NCBI RefSeq assembly: GCF_937912035.1
Contig: NZ_CALDPF010000031.1
Coordinates: 434,001-498,000, forward strand
Direction: 5' to 3'
DNA length: 64,000 bases
From: an uncultured Bacteroides sp.
GTDB lineage: Bacteria > Bacteroidota > Bacteroidia > Bacteroidales > Bacteroidaceae
The notes beneath the pieces are model-generated. The model searched no databases, was not told the origin of the DNA, and worked only from the letters and a program-made list of their open reading frames with translations. Positions 36,241-47,006 of the stretch are shown in pieces (the first letter of the stretch is position 1; each line of letters begins with the position of its first letter). The position numbers and the translations under genes were made by a program.

Positions 36241-38961
36241 TTAAAACTTAATATTTACACCTGCATAGACAGACGCTATATCAGGATAATTAACACTCAT
36301 ACTTTCACAATTCAAATAAGGTACATGATCCAATGAGAATAGATTATTACCACGTAAATAAATCTGGCAATTTTCCATTCTTAAAGGCTTTATCAACTTT
36401 TTAGGCAAATTGTAATAAATATTTACATTACGTAATTTCAAATAGCTACCATCTACAAGCCATTGTGTACTAGTTTGATAATTATTTGCATTATCCAGAG
36501 TTGATAGTCGTGGCATATTAGCAATATCTTTTGTTTCCTCTGTCCATCTAATCTTATCTTCCATATACCATTTAGAAATATTTGTATTATTACGTAATGG
36601 CTGATATACACTCGAAGCATTCAAATATCTACTTAAACCTGCTGCACCTTGAAACAAAAGGTCTATTCCAAAACCTTTATATTCCAATCCTAATTGTAAA
36701 CCACCATACCACTCAGGAATAGAGCCTGAATGTCCTATAGCAACAACATCTCTAAAGTCAATAACATTGTCTTTATTCTGATCTTTATATTTTATATCAC
36801 CTGGAGAGACTGCAGAAAACTGCTGTATTGGAGATGCATCAATATCTTCCTGATCTTTAAAATAACCTATTGCTTCGTAACCAAATATCTGACCTACAGG
36901 CAGTCCTTTCCCGGACATATAAGAATATTCTTTATATCCTTCACCATTCTCAATGACTTCTGTTTTTACCCTTGAGACATTGGCTCCTACATAATAATTA
37001 AAATGCTTTCCTATCTTATCTTTCCACATTGCAGACAACTCAAACCCTCTATATTCAGATTTACCCTCATTCTGCAGAGGTATTGAGTTTCCAAAAACTG
37101 AAGAGTATAAATTTGACACATCAATCAAAGTATTGTCATATGTATGTTTATAAACATCAGCAGTTAAAGAAAGCTTTCTAAATAATTGCAAATCAATACC
37201 TACATTAAACTTATTAACACGTTCCAGAATAAGATTATCAATAGCTGGAGTTCCTTCTTTAATTCCTCCCATTGAAATATTACCATCACCATAAAAATAA
37301 TTACCATATCCATTCCAATAATGCTTATCCAAATCATAAGCTATATCATCGTTACCAGCTTGTCCCCATGAAAGACGCAATTTTAAGAAATCAACAAAAG
37401 AAATATCCTGCATAAAATTTTCTTTTGAAACCAACCATGCAGCTGATACAGAAGGATAAAAATTATACCTGTTACCACTCTGAATCCTGCTTGTTCCTAC
37501 ATGCGAAAAAGCTGCATCAACCATATATTTCTGAGCATAGTCCCATCCTATTTTACCAATATAATACAAACGTTTAGTAGTATTATTTCGACCAAGTCCA
37601 GAATAATATTCCAAACGGTAAATACCATCAATATCCAAAGTATGTCTATTAAATGTGCGATTATACAAAATTTTACCTTCTAGATTAGTTGATACATACT
37701 GGTTACTCATCCCCCAGCAATTAATACTCAAAGCGCCATTTGTACCATATATCTGCGAATTTAGTTTATCATACTCCTGAGTAGCTTCATTGAATACAGG
37801 AGTATTAACCTCATAGCTATATGTTTTAACACCCTCATCTATATAAACAGCATAATTATCATATGCAATTGCAAGTTCAGCAGACAACCCTGGAGTTACT
37901 GATGATAAATCCTGAAGAATACGTAAATCTGCCAACAAAGCACGAGGATTTTGTTTATGATAACCATAATCAGAGAAGCTTGCTATCGGATTACTTTTAT
38001 GAATCAAATCTCCTCCCCAATTTCCAGTAGAAGTCTTAACTGGGTAAGAAGCCGAAGGCGTGTTATATATCAAAGAAAAATCATACCCTCTAGGTTGAGT
38101 TGTTTCTTTCAAACGACCAAGCATAGTCCATTTTACTAAAGTGCTAGGTGTCAAATCAATATCCAGATTCATACGTAGATTCATTTCATACTTTCGATAC
38201 TGAGAATTATAACGTTCAGTCTCTGTATATTGAGGATTAAGTACACCAAAATCATTTTTATAAGTTAATGCTGTAAAATATCGAACCTTATTTCCACCAC
38301 CTGAAAAAGTAAAATCTAATTGATTATTCACTGTATGATTTCTCAACGCTTCATTCACCCAGTTAGTATTTGCAAAGAGTTCCGGATATTTCCCACTACG
38401 GAAAGCATCTAAATCAGATTGAGTATATTGTAAATCAAGACCATCATAATACAATGCTTCATTACGCGCCTTAGCATAAGTATAAGCATCGACCATTTCA
38501 GGCTGATTAATCAAATAACCCATACCATGACTATAATTAATAGATATATTACGTTGGTTTTTTTCTCCACGTTTGGTAGTTACCAAAATAACTCCATTAG
38601 CTCCTCGAGGGCCCCAAATAGCAGTAGCTGCTCCATCCTTCAAAACCTCTATAGTTTCTATTTCTACTGTAGAAAGAAAATCCAAAGAACGAGGGAATCC
38701 ATCAACAATGATCAAAGGAGATTGTCTACCACGCAAAAACAGATTTGAATTTGCATTCCAATCACTTTGTTGCAATACAGACAAACCTGGTAATAATCCA
38801 TACAATGTATTATATGGATTTGGAGACGCATCTTTTTCAAAATTTTCTGCCTTTATTACTGAAACAGCAGAAGTCTCTCTTTCATTAAATTCTGTTTGTG
38901 CAAAAGCAATAGTAGGTGAAATTAATAAACACCAAACTATCTGTAAATATTTTGTTTTCAT
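36241..38961 (-). CDS. Short SusC-like TonB-dependent transporter (pair 2)
   Basis: An outer-membrane porin of about 906 aa. The start at 38959-38961 gives a good signal peptide (MKTKYLQIVWCLLISPTIAFAQ); an upstream ATG would overlap the preceding SusD gene and prefix a non-signal sequence. The plug domain is clear (LFLRGRQSPLIIVDGFPR, EIETIEVLKDGAATAIWGPRGANGVILVTTKRG), followed by a long beta barrel ending in an aromatic residue (NIKF). It lacks the N-terminal carboxypeptidase-regulatory-like (DUF4480-type) domain present in the other two SusC proteins of the window: the plug follows the leader after only about 20 residues. It sits between two SusD genes, 38 bases from the first. Confidence 0.93.
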   Translation of the reverse strand: MKTKYLQIVWCLLISPTIAFAQTEFNERETSAVSVIKAENFEKDASPNPYNTLYGLLPGLSVLQQSDWNANSNLFLRGRQSPLIIVDGFPRSLDFLSTVEIETIEVLKDGAATAIWGPRGANGVILVTTKRGEKNQRNISINYSHGMGYLINQPEMVDAYTYAKARNEALYYDGLDLQYTQSDLDAFRSGKYPELFANTNWVNEALRNHTVNNQLDFTFSGGGNKVRYFTALTYKNDFGVLNPQYTETERYNSQYRKYEMNLRMNLDIDLTPSTLVKWTMLGRLKETTQPRGYDFSLIYNTPSASYPVKTSTGNWGGDLIHKSNPIASFSDYGYHKQNPRALLADLRILQDLSSVTPGLSAELAIAYDNYAVYIDEGVKTYSYEVNTPVFNEATQEYDKLNSQIYGTNGALSINCWGMSNQYVSTNLEGKILYNRTFNRHTLDIDGIYRLEYYSGLGRNNTTKRLYYIGKIGWDYAQKYMVDAAFSHVGTSRIQSGNRYNFYPSVSAAWLVSKENFMQDISFVDFLKLRLSWGQAGNDDIAYDLDKHYWNGYGNYFYGDGNISMGGIKEGTPAIDNLILERVNKFNVGIDLQLFRKLSLTADVYKHTYDNTLIDVSNLYSSVFGNSIPLQNEGKSEYRGFELSAMWKDKIGKHFNYYVGANVSRVKTEVIENGEGYKEYSYMSGKGLPVGQIFGYEAIGYFKDQEDIDASPIQQFSAVSPGDIKYKDQNKDNVIDFRDVVAIGHSGSIPEWYGGLQLGLEYKGFGIDLLFQGAAGLSRYLNASSVYQPLRNNTNISKWYMEDKIRWTEETKDIANMPRLSTLDNANNYQTSTQWLVDGSYLKLRNVNIYYNLPKKLIKPLRMENCQIYLRGNNLFSLDHVPYLNCESMSVNYPDIASVYAGVNIKF

Positions 38962-38999
38962 TATATCTTTAAATTTAAAAAACACATAGAATAAAAACA

Positions 39000-40805
39000 T
39001 TATTCCCATCCTGGATTTTGAACTAAACCATATTTTTTATTAATCTCTGACACAGGAATAGGAAGAAGATAAAAACGATCAGTCCAACGTTCAACCCACA
39101 TTCTATTTGGATATTTCATGTCAGTATCTTTACGATATTCCATAGTTCCATCTTCTTTCTTATAAGCTTTTAAACGATATTGTTCAGTACGAAGCAAATC
39201 AACTCTTTTCCAACGAACTATATCAAAATATCTAACTTCTTCATATCCAAATTCTACAGCCCTTTCATGCAAAATTGCATTACGAAGAGCCTCTCCTTCA
39301 GGATATTTTGCCCTATCTAAATCAGGCATATCAACACGATTTCTAACCAAATCAATATAATCATAAGCATCACGCCCAAAACGATCTTTTTGATTGGCTA
39401 TACCTAATTCATTCATAGCTTCAGCAATATCTAAATAAATTTCAGAGATACGAATTTGAGGACACTGGTAAAACTTTCCATATAATTCCGTATCCATATC
39501 CAACAAAAATTTACGCATTCCATATCCGTTATAACTCAAAGCACCAATAGTAGTGCTTGTTCCGTCCCATGTTTCACGTCCTCCTTGATAAATTTCCACA
39601 GTCCTTCCTCTAAATTTATCTCCATTAACCATTAATGTTTCATACATTCGAGGATCTCTGACCATTTCTCCGTTTTCATCAAAAAACGGATTGGCTGCAT
39701 GTTCAGGATTATTCCAATCAAATGGTGTTCCATCTTTCATCTCAAACATATCTGCATAAACAGCTGAAGGACATGTCCACCCCCATTGTAATACATAAAG
39801 AGAATAATACCAAGCAAATCGAATTGTAGTAAAACGATGTGTTGGAAGTAAAACTTCACTATGACCACGTTCATAATATCCAGCTAAATAATCTTCTCTA
39901 GGATTTCCTGTATCTACTAATTTATAATAATCTCCATTTTGCTGGTTTTTATCCAAGAATTCCAACCCTGAATCGAGCGCCCTTTGCCAACGATTAATAT
40001 CTTTATTTCCATACCATGTATAACGAAGTTCGGAAGCCTCACCATCTAAAAATGGCTGTTCAGAATTAAACAATGGGCTAGCAGCAAATTGTAATACCCT
40101 ATTTTTCAGTCCTAACGCAGAGGCAGCAGTCATGTGTCCCTCTTCATCTGAACTTACAGACCAAGGCAATATTCTAGCAGCTTCATCGCAAAGTTCAACA
40201 ATTTTATTAACATGCTCTTCTACCGTCATACGTGTAAACTTCAGCTCGTCACTAGGTTTATAAGCTTTATCTATCCAAGGCATACCGCCATAGTAACGCA
40301 ACATATCCATGTAATGATAAGCTATAATCAACTTTACTTCCGCTTTTCGTATAGCTTTTTCATCTTCCGTCATATCGGGTACACGGTCTACATTTTCCAA
40401 ATAAATGTAACATACGCGAATACCTGATGTTGGTGAATCTATTTGAAGAGCATCATCCGTCAAACGGTATGGCATCAAACCAACTTCCGTTGATGCAGTA
40501 ACTTGACCAGCATAATAAGTTCTATCAGCCCCACCTGATCCAACACAGTCACCTATATCAGTCAATACATCCAACATAGACCATGCAAGTCTTCCACTCT
40601 TTGGAAGAAAATCTGGCAAAGAGTGATAAGCCTGTGCCAATATTTGATCTGCATATTTTTTATGATTAAAGACTGTATCAATAGTGAGGTCTGTTGTTAA
40701 AGGTTTATCCAGAAAATCATTACCGAATTTAAAATCTTCACAAGCTGTCCACAAAAATGATATAGACGACAAAACACTTAAAAGAAAATATTTATTCATA
40801 ATCAT
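39000..40805 (-). CDS. SusD-like glycan-binding lipoprotein (pair 1)
   Basis: A 601-aa SusD/RagB lipoprotein with lipobox WTAC (lipid Cys22 from the first ATG; a second ATG lies two codons on). The central helical scaffold includes VKLIIAYHYMDMLRYYGGMPWIDKAY, and the C-terminal signature is LRNAILHERAVEFGYEEVRYFDIVRWKR. It is the first SusD of a tandem arrangement and follows its SusC by 9 bases, so translation is likely coupled. It should sit on the cell surface over the SusC barrel as a glycan-binding lid. Confidence 0.94.
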   Translation of the reverse strand: MIMNKYFLLSVLSSISFLWTACEDFKFGNDFLDKPLTTDLTIDTVFNHKKYADQILAQAYHSLPDFLPKSGRLAWSMLDVLTDIGDCVGSGGADRTYYAGQVTASTEVGLMPYRLTDDALQIDSPTSGIRVCYIYLENVDRVPDMTEDEKAIRKAEVKLIIAYHYMDMLRYYGGMPWIDKAYKPSDELKFTRMTVEEHVNKIVELCDEAARILPWSVSSDEEGHMTAASALGLKNRVLQFAASPLFNSEQPFLDGEASELRYTWYGNKDINRWQRALDSGLEFLDKNQQNGDYYKLVDTGNPREDYLAGYYERGHSEVLLPTHRFTTIRFAWYYSLYVLQWGWTCPSAVYADMFEMKDGTPFDWNNPEHAANPFFDENGEMVRDPRMYETLMVNGDKFRGRTVEIYQGGRETWDGTSTTIGALSYNGYGMRKFLLDMDTELYGKFYQCPQIRISEIYLDIAEAMNELGIANQKDRFGRDAYDYIDLVRNRVDMPDLDRAKYPEGEALRNAILHERAVEFGYEEVRYFDIVRWKRVDLLRTEQYRLKAYKKEDGTMEYRKDTDMKYPNRMWVERWTDRFYLLPIPVSEINKKYGLVQNPGWE

Positions 40806-40814
40806 ACATTTTTA

Positions 40815-43800
40815 TCAGAATGTTATATTTAGTCCTAAATTATAGATTTTTGTTATAGGATATGTATTACTTCCATTAGGATTACATTCAGGGTCCATAA
40901 TACCAAACTTATCAAAAGTCAGAAGATTATAAGCACTTAAAGTTAATCCCATTTGAGAGATCCCTAATTTTCTTAATAAAGCTCCTTTTGTAAAAGTATA
41001 ACCTAATTCTACTGTTTTCAATTTAAAGTACGAACCATCTTTCACCCAAAGAGAGGATGTCAAAGTATTATGGTTCAAATTATTGGAAGTAAATCGAGGT
41101 ATTGTTGCAGTTTCTGCTGTTTCAGGAGTCCAACGATTATCAACATGAAACATCAACAAGCCTGATGAACCACCATTAAAAGGTTTTCTGAAGTTATCAC
41201 TAAGCAGCAAAGAACGTTGTGCCGCACCGGTCCAATTCATTGTAAAACTCCAACCCTTGTAATTAAAACCATAATTTAATCCATAAGTATAAGCTGGACG
41301 AGTTGAATATCCTATATCTGTAACATCATCTGAATCAATAACTCCATCATTATTCAAATCAACGTATTTACAGTCTCCAGGATAAACTACAGTTCCAGGA
41401 TCTGCATATCCATCCTTTAATACTCCATCGGCTTCAAAATCATCATCATTATAAAAGCGATCAAAAACATAACCGAAAATTGTTCCTACAGGCTTACCCG
41501 TACTCCTCATATAAGGCTCATTAGGCTCAACCTCATCTTGTTCGATAATCTTATTTTTTGAATAGGTAACATTTGTTGTTAACCAATAATCGAAATCATT
41601 AATATGGTCATTCCATTTTAGTTCCACCTCATACCCTTTATTATTTACCTTACCTAAATTAACAACAGGTAACAACGATGAAGTCAAGCTGGAAAAAGCA
41701 GGTATAGTACTACGCTTTATTAATATATCTTTTCTGTTTTCAAAAAAGACATCAGCACTGATTCTAAGACGATTACTTAGAAAATTTATATCAATTCCAT
41801 AATTCCTCTTCAAAGCTTTCTCCCATGTTACATCAGGATTACCAATACGGCTTTCAATAGCTCCCAATATAGCATTAGGATTATTGACACCAAAGTTATA
41901 TCCATACAACAAATCGCGCCATTCACCATATTCTCCTGATAAATTCACACTATATGCATCTGGTAAATATAGAAAACGATTACCACTCATATTATCATTA
42001 CCTACAAGTCCAACAGAGGCTCTTAATTTCAGGAAATCTATGACATGCTGATTCTTCATAAAATTCTCTTCTGTAATTACATAACCAATAGATCCTGCAG
42101 GAAATGCTCCAAAACGTTTTCCTGGTGCAAAATTCTCAGAACCGTTGTAACCAAAATTAAATTCAGCGAGATACTTTGACTTATAATCATAAGTGACTCG
42201 ACCTACAAATCCGACATAAGCCGTAGGAACTGAAGTCCATGAACTAGGATAGTATTTCTTATTTTGATTATATAGCAGCAACCCCCCAACATTATGACCA
42301 TTAAAATCACGATTATATCGTATACTAGCTTCAAAATACCAATCACGTGCACGCTGTGAATTATCCTCGCCATACTGTAAACGTTGATTCGTAGTTCCAG
42401 GATCAATTCTATAAACAATTGTCTTATCAAATGCAGGATTGTCCATAGACATTGTAGGATCATCAATAGAAGATTTATAATATGGAACCAAAGCTTCAAC
42501 ATTACCTGTTCTACTTACCACTTTCGTAAAAGATGTATTATAAGCACCTTTAACTTCTACAGACAATCCTTTGGTAATAAAATCAAGATTTTGAGTTAAA
42601 GACAGGTCCATATTCATTGTATTACTCGTACTATTATTATAGCCCCTACCATAATATCTCTGTAATCCGCTACTTGTATCATCCATCACGATACCAGGGT
42701 ATTTAGACCTGTCTGTTCTCACCAAACGACCATCAACAATTCCCGGACTTACAAAAGGTTGGGACATATCCAGTATATGAAATAAATCATAAACATTATT
42801 AGTTGCATTGGGAGAATGAGTTAAGCCAACAATACCACCTATTCCAACTTTTAATAAAGTAGAAGATGTTAAATCAACGTCAAGATTACTACGATAATTA
42901 TAACGAGTATAATTATAATTATTGTTATAATCCAATTCTTTAAATTGTTTCATTAAACCATCCTGATATAAAAAACCTGCAGATATGAAGTAACGAACAT
43001 TTTCTGTTCCACCTGATATGTTAAGATTATGCTGTGTTTGAACTGAAGAATTCTTCATCAAGTATTCTCTCCAATTAGTATTAGGATACATAATAGGCTC
43101 ATCCCCTAAGCGAAAACGTTCTACTGTATAATCATCAAACGTATGTTTAGACAATTTATCGTTATCATTCATTTCATTAAACAATGTTGCATAGGTATAG
43201 CTATCAGCCATTTCCAGCATTCGTGTAGGTTGTTGTATACCAACAGAAGATGTCACAGATATCTTGGCTTTACCTTCTTCTCCACGGCGTGTGGTCACGA
43301 GAATAACTCCGTTCGCTCCACGTACCCCAAATACAGCAGTTGCAGATGCATCTTTTAACACAGTAACACTTTCTATTTCATTAGGATCCATTTGAAAGAA
43401 AGATCGCTCAACACCATCAACCAAGATTAGAGGCTTAGATGCACCCTCAGATAAAGAACCGACACCACGAATAAAAATAGAAGGATCCTCTTTACCAGGC
43501 TGACCAGATGTTGCAACAGATGACAAACCTGATATTTGTCCTGCCAAAGCATTTGCAACACTTGAATTAGGAGAACGAAGCAAATCATCAGTCTTGATAG
43601 AAGATATGGCTCCAGTTAATGTTTCCTTTTTTTGAGATCCATAAGCAACCACCATAACTTCACCAAGCATCTCACTATCTTCATACATAGTAACATTGAT
43701 GACACGCTGTGTACCAACTTTAATAGTTTGGCTTTTCATACCAATATAAGAAAACTCCAACTGGTCATTTTTCTTAGCATCAATATAAAAATTGCCATCC

Positions 43801-44042
43801 ATATCTGTTACGACTCCAGTATTAGAGCCTAATACTTTAATAGTAACACCAACTAAAGGTTGTCCATTTTGGTCAATAACAGCCCCCTTAATACTTCGGT
43901 TCTCCTGTTGTATCTCGTAAACAGAAGCAACAAGAGAAGAAGAAAAAATGCTTGTGGGCATAGCGCCCAAAGCCATTACAGACAAACAACCATTTATAAA
44001 AGAATGGCTGAATCTGTCCAATTTTCTTTTGTATTCTTCCAT
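40815..44042 (-). CDS. SusC-like TonB-dependent transporter (pair 1)
   Basis: A 1075-aa outer-membrane oligosaccharide importer. After a leader (hydrophobic part about residues 18-40) it has a carboxypeptidase-regulatory-like domain (IKGAVIDQNGQPLVGVTIKV to about residue 125), the TonB-box region and plug (GSQKKETLTGAISSI, IFIRGVGSLSEG, VTVLKDASATAVFGVRGANGVILVTTRRG), and a barrel ending NLGLNITF. It is the first gene of the operon SusC-SusD-SusC-SusD-GH16. An 849-base gap precedes it, leaving room for regulator binding. Confidence 0.95.
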   Translation of the reverse strand: MEEYKRKLDRFSHSFINGCLSVMALGAMPTSIFSSSLVASVYEIQQENRSIKGAVIDQNGQPLVGVTIKVLGSNTGVVTDMDGNFYIDAKKNDQLEFSYIGMKSQTIKVGTQRVINVTMYEDSEMLGEVMVVAYGSQKKETLTGAISSIKTDDLLRSPNSSVANALAGQISGLSSVATSGQPGKEDPSIFIRGVGSLSEGASKPLILVDGVERSFFQMDPNEIESVTVLKDASATAVFGVRGANGVILVTTRRGEEGKAKISVTSSVGIQQPTRMLEMADSYTYATLFNEMNDNDKLSKHTFDDYTVERFRLGDEPIMYPNTNWREYLMKNSSVQTQHNLNISGGTENVRYFISAGFLYQDGLMKQFKELDYNNNYNYTRYNYRSNLDVDLTSSTLLKVGIGGIVGLTHSPNATNNVYDLFHILDMSQPFVSPGIVDGRLVRTDRSKYPGIVMDDTSSGLQRYYGRGYNNSTSNTMNMDLSLTQNLDFITKGLSVEVKGAYNTSFTKVVSRTGNVEALVPYYKSSIDDPTMSMDNPAFDKTIVYRIDPGTTNQRLQYGEDNSQRARDWYFEASIRYNRDFNGHNVGGLLLYNQNKKYYPSSWTSVPTAYVGFVGRVTYDYKSKYLAEFNFGYNGSENFAPGKRFGAFPAGSIGYVITEENFMKNQHVIDFLKLRASVGLVGNDNMSGNRFLYLPDAYSVNLSGEYGEWRDLLYGYNFGVNNPNAILGAIESRIGNPDVTWEKALKRNYGIDINFLSNRLRISADVFFENRKDILIKRSTIPAFSSLTSSLLPVVNLGKVNNKGYEVELKWNDHINDFDYWLTTNVTYSKNKIIEQDEVEPNEPYMRSTGKPVGTIFGYVFDRFYNDDDFEADGVLKDGYADPGTVVYPGDCKYVDLNNDGVIDSDDVTDIGYSTRPAYTYGLNYGFNYKGWSFTMNWTGAAQRSLLLSDNFRKPFNGGSSGLLMFHVDNRWTPETAETATIPRFTSNNLNHNTLTSSLWVKDGSYFKLKTVELGYTFTKGALLRKLGISQMGLTLSAYNLLTFDKFGIMDPECNPNGSNTYPITKIYNLGLNITF

Positions 44043-44891
44043 AAAAAAACATTAAATAATGGTTAACTAAAATTTGAGAAGAAGTTTAAAAGCTTCTTTA
44101 CAGCAAAGGAATACTTTTGTCAAATTATTCAATAATACTATTCTACCTATTTTACATAAAAAATCAACTATCTTTTAAAATAAGAGAATTTAAATATATA
44201 ATGGTAGAATAATACTATTTCTTCGATGAATCAATACGTAAAATCAAAGTAGAGATATCTTTATAAAAAAATTATAAGTAATCAGATTAATATAGAAAAT
44301 AAAAAAACAAATAGTACTAAACCTCATTTGTTATTTAATTTTCTATATTCATTATATTACTAAAAAACTAGAAATATGAACAAACTGTAATTTAGGATAT
44401 AATAATAAGCACTTAAACAAGAAAGATGAGAATAGTCAAACTTAAAAATAAAAATTACAGACATAAATACCTCAGAATCCAGCACATGATTATATAAACG
44501 AGTATTTTTTATTTAAAAGATGTAAGCATATTTAAACAAAAAGCAGTTATCAATACAGTAATAATTTACTACCTAAATAAAAAACAGAGTTATATTTCAG
44601 AATAAAAATACTCAAAAAATAATCAAAACCAACTCTATTAAACATAAAGTATTTTTTATACTTTTATACACTATTATAGATAAATTCTTTGACATCATGA
44701 AATCAAAATTACATTATACCGTAAAATTGAATATTAAAAAACATTTGTAAAGATCTAAAGTTATATATATTGAAAACTAATATTAGATTAAAAAAGAAAG
44801 AATCCGGTAAAGAATACCGAACTCCTTCTTAATTGAAGACATGCCAATTAAAGAGTAATCACATCCTTAGATAAACAAAGATAAAATATTA
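44043..44891. other. 849-base AT-rich gap upstream of the double susCD operon
   Basis: No open gene or RNA gene is recognised. The right end holds the terminator at 44788-44830 for the operon that ends at 44892. The rest must hold the susCD promoter and leader. The only exact TAnnTTTG box I found on the minus strand is TAAGTTTG at 44437-44444, nearly 400 bases from the SusC start and without a -33 partner. A bulged hairpin (AAGAAG...CTTCTT) lies at about 44080-44100, close to the start codon. Confidence 0.5.
44788..44830 (-). terminator. Rho-independent terminator of the GH172/NPCBM operon
   Basis: On the minus strand, arms 44830-44815 and 44809-44794 form a 16-bp stem (AAGAAGGAGTTCGGTA against its partner, three G-U pairs) with a 5-nt loop, ending in a T-rich run. 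It lies 62 bases downstream of the DUF2961 stop codon. Confidence 0.75.
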
Positions 44892-46949
44892 CTATTTATT
44901 GAGATAATAATCTATGCCAAGCTTTCCAGCTCTCTTGCTAACAAACTTTATTTCAACGGCATTCTCCACTGGCTCAAATTCTCCGAATTCTATAGTAGAG
45001 ACTGCTGAATGTTCTGCCGAAAGATTGACAGTCTTAACAAATTTTCCGTTCAGAAAGACATCAAATTCTCCACTCTGGCTATCAGTAATAAAACATATCT
45101 TTAAGTTAGTCTTATCAAAAAGCTCTGTAAGTCTGACACTAACAGTCTGGCCTTTTTCAGAGAAAGAGAAACCTTTTGCATCACCATTGCTTAATTCTCC
45201 CCATACATTTACTTTATTCTCTGCTGTTACGCCATCAGCATAAACATAGGTTTCTATATTCTCTGCTTCAATGGCTCCCGGATAAACATACTTGTTGCTC
45301 TTACATTCATCATTGAAAGCACGCAGCTCTTCCAAAGTCATAATCTTTCTGGAAGCCATTTCAGGCAATGGAGCACGGTTTGAAACTGCACCAGGTTTGG
45401 CATACCAATATGTATTTACTGCGTATTGAAGATGGAACCAGCTTGTACGGTTAGAACCTGAAGATTCTATATTAAAGTCAATCTGCCTGTTAAACGGAAT
45501 AGCATCAAGCACACGTGTTCTTGTACATGTGTTATATCCCATGGAATTTGGTGATGCAACCCTGACATTTGAAAGGAAAGGTTCATCAAACTCATCTACC
45601 GGATTAGGAACAACACCGCCGGCCCATCCATAATAGTCTTCTGTTCCAGTACCGAAATGAGATGGGAAAGTATCATCGTCTACATATACCTTTTCATCAC
45701 CTTCTCCCCACCATCCCTGTTCAGGATTAAGAACTGTGAACTGGTCGCCAACGTATATACCTGTACCTTTTACATTCACCAGGTTATAATCAAACAACGG
45801 GAAACCTGGGGTTGGATCATCCATTCGCCATGTAGAATGGAAATACATTGAATTGTCTGTCCAATTATAAGGTCCATAAGTTACAGAAGCCTCAACATTC
45901 ACCTTCTGGCTACCCAAATTTTCAAAGCATAGTTCAGCATTGTTCCTATATGGCATTACCCAACGGCATACCATGGTTCCATCAGGTTCAACAGCACGTT
46001 CCCACATCTTGTAATGCTTCATTCCAACACCTATATTGAAAAAGTCTCCTACAGGCGACCAAATTGTCTGTTCTCCGTCGAACTTTGCTTTAAGAATTGT
46101 TGAGCGTAATGCCTGTTCTTCATTTTCGGCTTTAATCTTCACAGTAAGGAAACGAACCGCACCTGATTTGCTGCCTTTAAATGACTTGTCAAGTGACAAT
46201 TTCATTTCATCACCAGAACCCAACATCTTGCTTTGAGACAAAGTTTTATGAAATTCCAGTTTTTTCACATCGTCAAGGACACATCCTCTGGCCAGTACAT
46301 TATTGACACTATCAATCAATTCAGTTGAATTATAGAAGTCATCCATACTGAAAGATTTGATTTTAGTCCCTTTAGGATAACTTCTGTAATTTATTATGTT
46401 ATAGAAGACTTTCTTGTCCATTGTTATCTTGCATCCTTTTTCATAAGGAATAGGCAGATAACAGTTTCCAGCTCTTCTTGTTTCGGCTGCCAGTGGTGAT
46501 TTTATGAAGGCTTTACCTTGAACAAGTTCGAAGAAATTACAGCAGATTTCCGGTTCATCCTTACCATCGAGATAAATCTTTACATTGGCTCCTGTAGTAT
46601 TGTCCAAACCATAATAGAAACATACAGCCCACATCTTGGTTATCACTCCTGGGCCATCATCTTCCATCAGGACCCATTCTGTCTCGCCTTTTTTATTTTT
46701 CTCTGTTCTGATACAGAAAACTCCATCTGAATCGGCAAACCATCCTGGCTGATCAGGAGAAACTGAAGCTCTGTTGTAACTGCTAGCCTGCAAGGTTCTA
46801 TACTGCAGGTTTTCAGGATACTCGGCAATTCTTTCTCTGTCAACCATCTCTCTTAAGAAATCCTGCATTGTTATTTCCTGGGAATAACCGGAAACAGAAA
46901 GCATTGCAGACAATATTGTTGGTGCTAAAATTTTATTATTTATTTTCAT
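44892..46949 (-). CDS. DUF2961 / GH172 family secreted glycosidase
   Basis: A 685-aa secreted protein (signal peptide to about residue 23). The core (about 45-520) is the DUF2961 jelly-roll domain, recognised by ASSYNRASVSPDQPGWFADSDG, the block EDDGPGVITKMW with acidic residues used in catalysis in the family, and FGTGTEDYYGWAGG. This family is now GH172, whose known members include difructose-dianhydride synthase/hydrolase and exo-alpha-D-arabinofuranosidases. Members usually assemble as trimers. A C-terminal beta domain (about 550-685) resembles a carbohydrate-binding or ancillary module. It is coded 57 bases downstream of the NPCBM protein and shares its transcript. No fructan genes are nearby, so a furanosidase role on a side chain is more likely; this is inference. 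Confidence 0.82.
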   Translation of the reverse strand: MKINNKILAPTILSAMLSVSGYSQEITMQDFLREMVDRERIAEYPENLQYRTLQASSYNRASVSPDQPGWFADSDGVFCIRTEKNKKGETEWVLMEDDGPGVITKMWAVCFYYGLDNTTGANVKIYLDGKDEPEICCNFFELVQGKAFIKSPLAAETRRAGNCYLPIPYEKGCKITMDKKVFYNIINYRSYPKGTKIKSFSMDDFYNSTELIDSVNNVLARGCVLDDVKKLEFHKTLSQSKMLGSGDEMKLSLDKSFKGSKSGAVRFLTVKIKAENEEQALRSTILKAKFDGEQTIWSPVGDFFNIGVGMKHYKMWERAVEPDGTMVCRWVMPYRNNAELCFENLGSQKVNVEASVTYGPYNWTDNSMYFHSTWRMDDPTPGFPLFDYNLVNVKGTGIYVGDQFTVLNPEQGWWGEGDEKVYVDDDTFPSHFGTGTEDYYGWAGGVVPNPVDEFDEPFLSNVRVASPNSMGYNTCTRTRVLDAIPFNRQIDFNIESSGSNRTSWFHLQYAVNTYWYAKPGAVSNRAPLPEMASRKIMTLEELRAFNDECKSNKYVYPGAIEAENIETYVYADGVTAENKVNVWGELSNGDAKGFSFSEKGQTVSVRLTELFDKTNLKICFITDSQSGEFDVFLNGKFVKTVNLSAEHSAVSTIEFGEFEPVENAVEIKFVSKRAGKLGIDYYLNK

Positions 46950-47006
46950 ATCGTTTTTACTGGTTTTCCATTAAATTAAGATTCCAGAATCTTGCTATAT
47001 ATCACA

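Noticed and set aside
38962..39009. Upstream ATG for the short SusC
   Set aside because: It would overlap the preceding SusD gene and add residues before a clean signal peptide.
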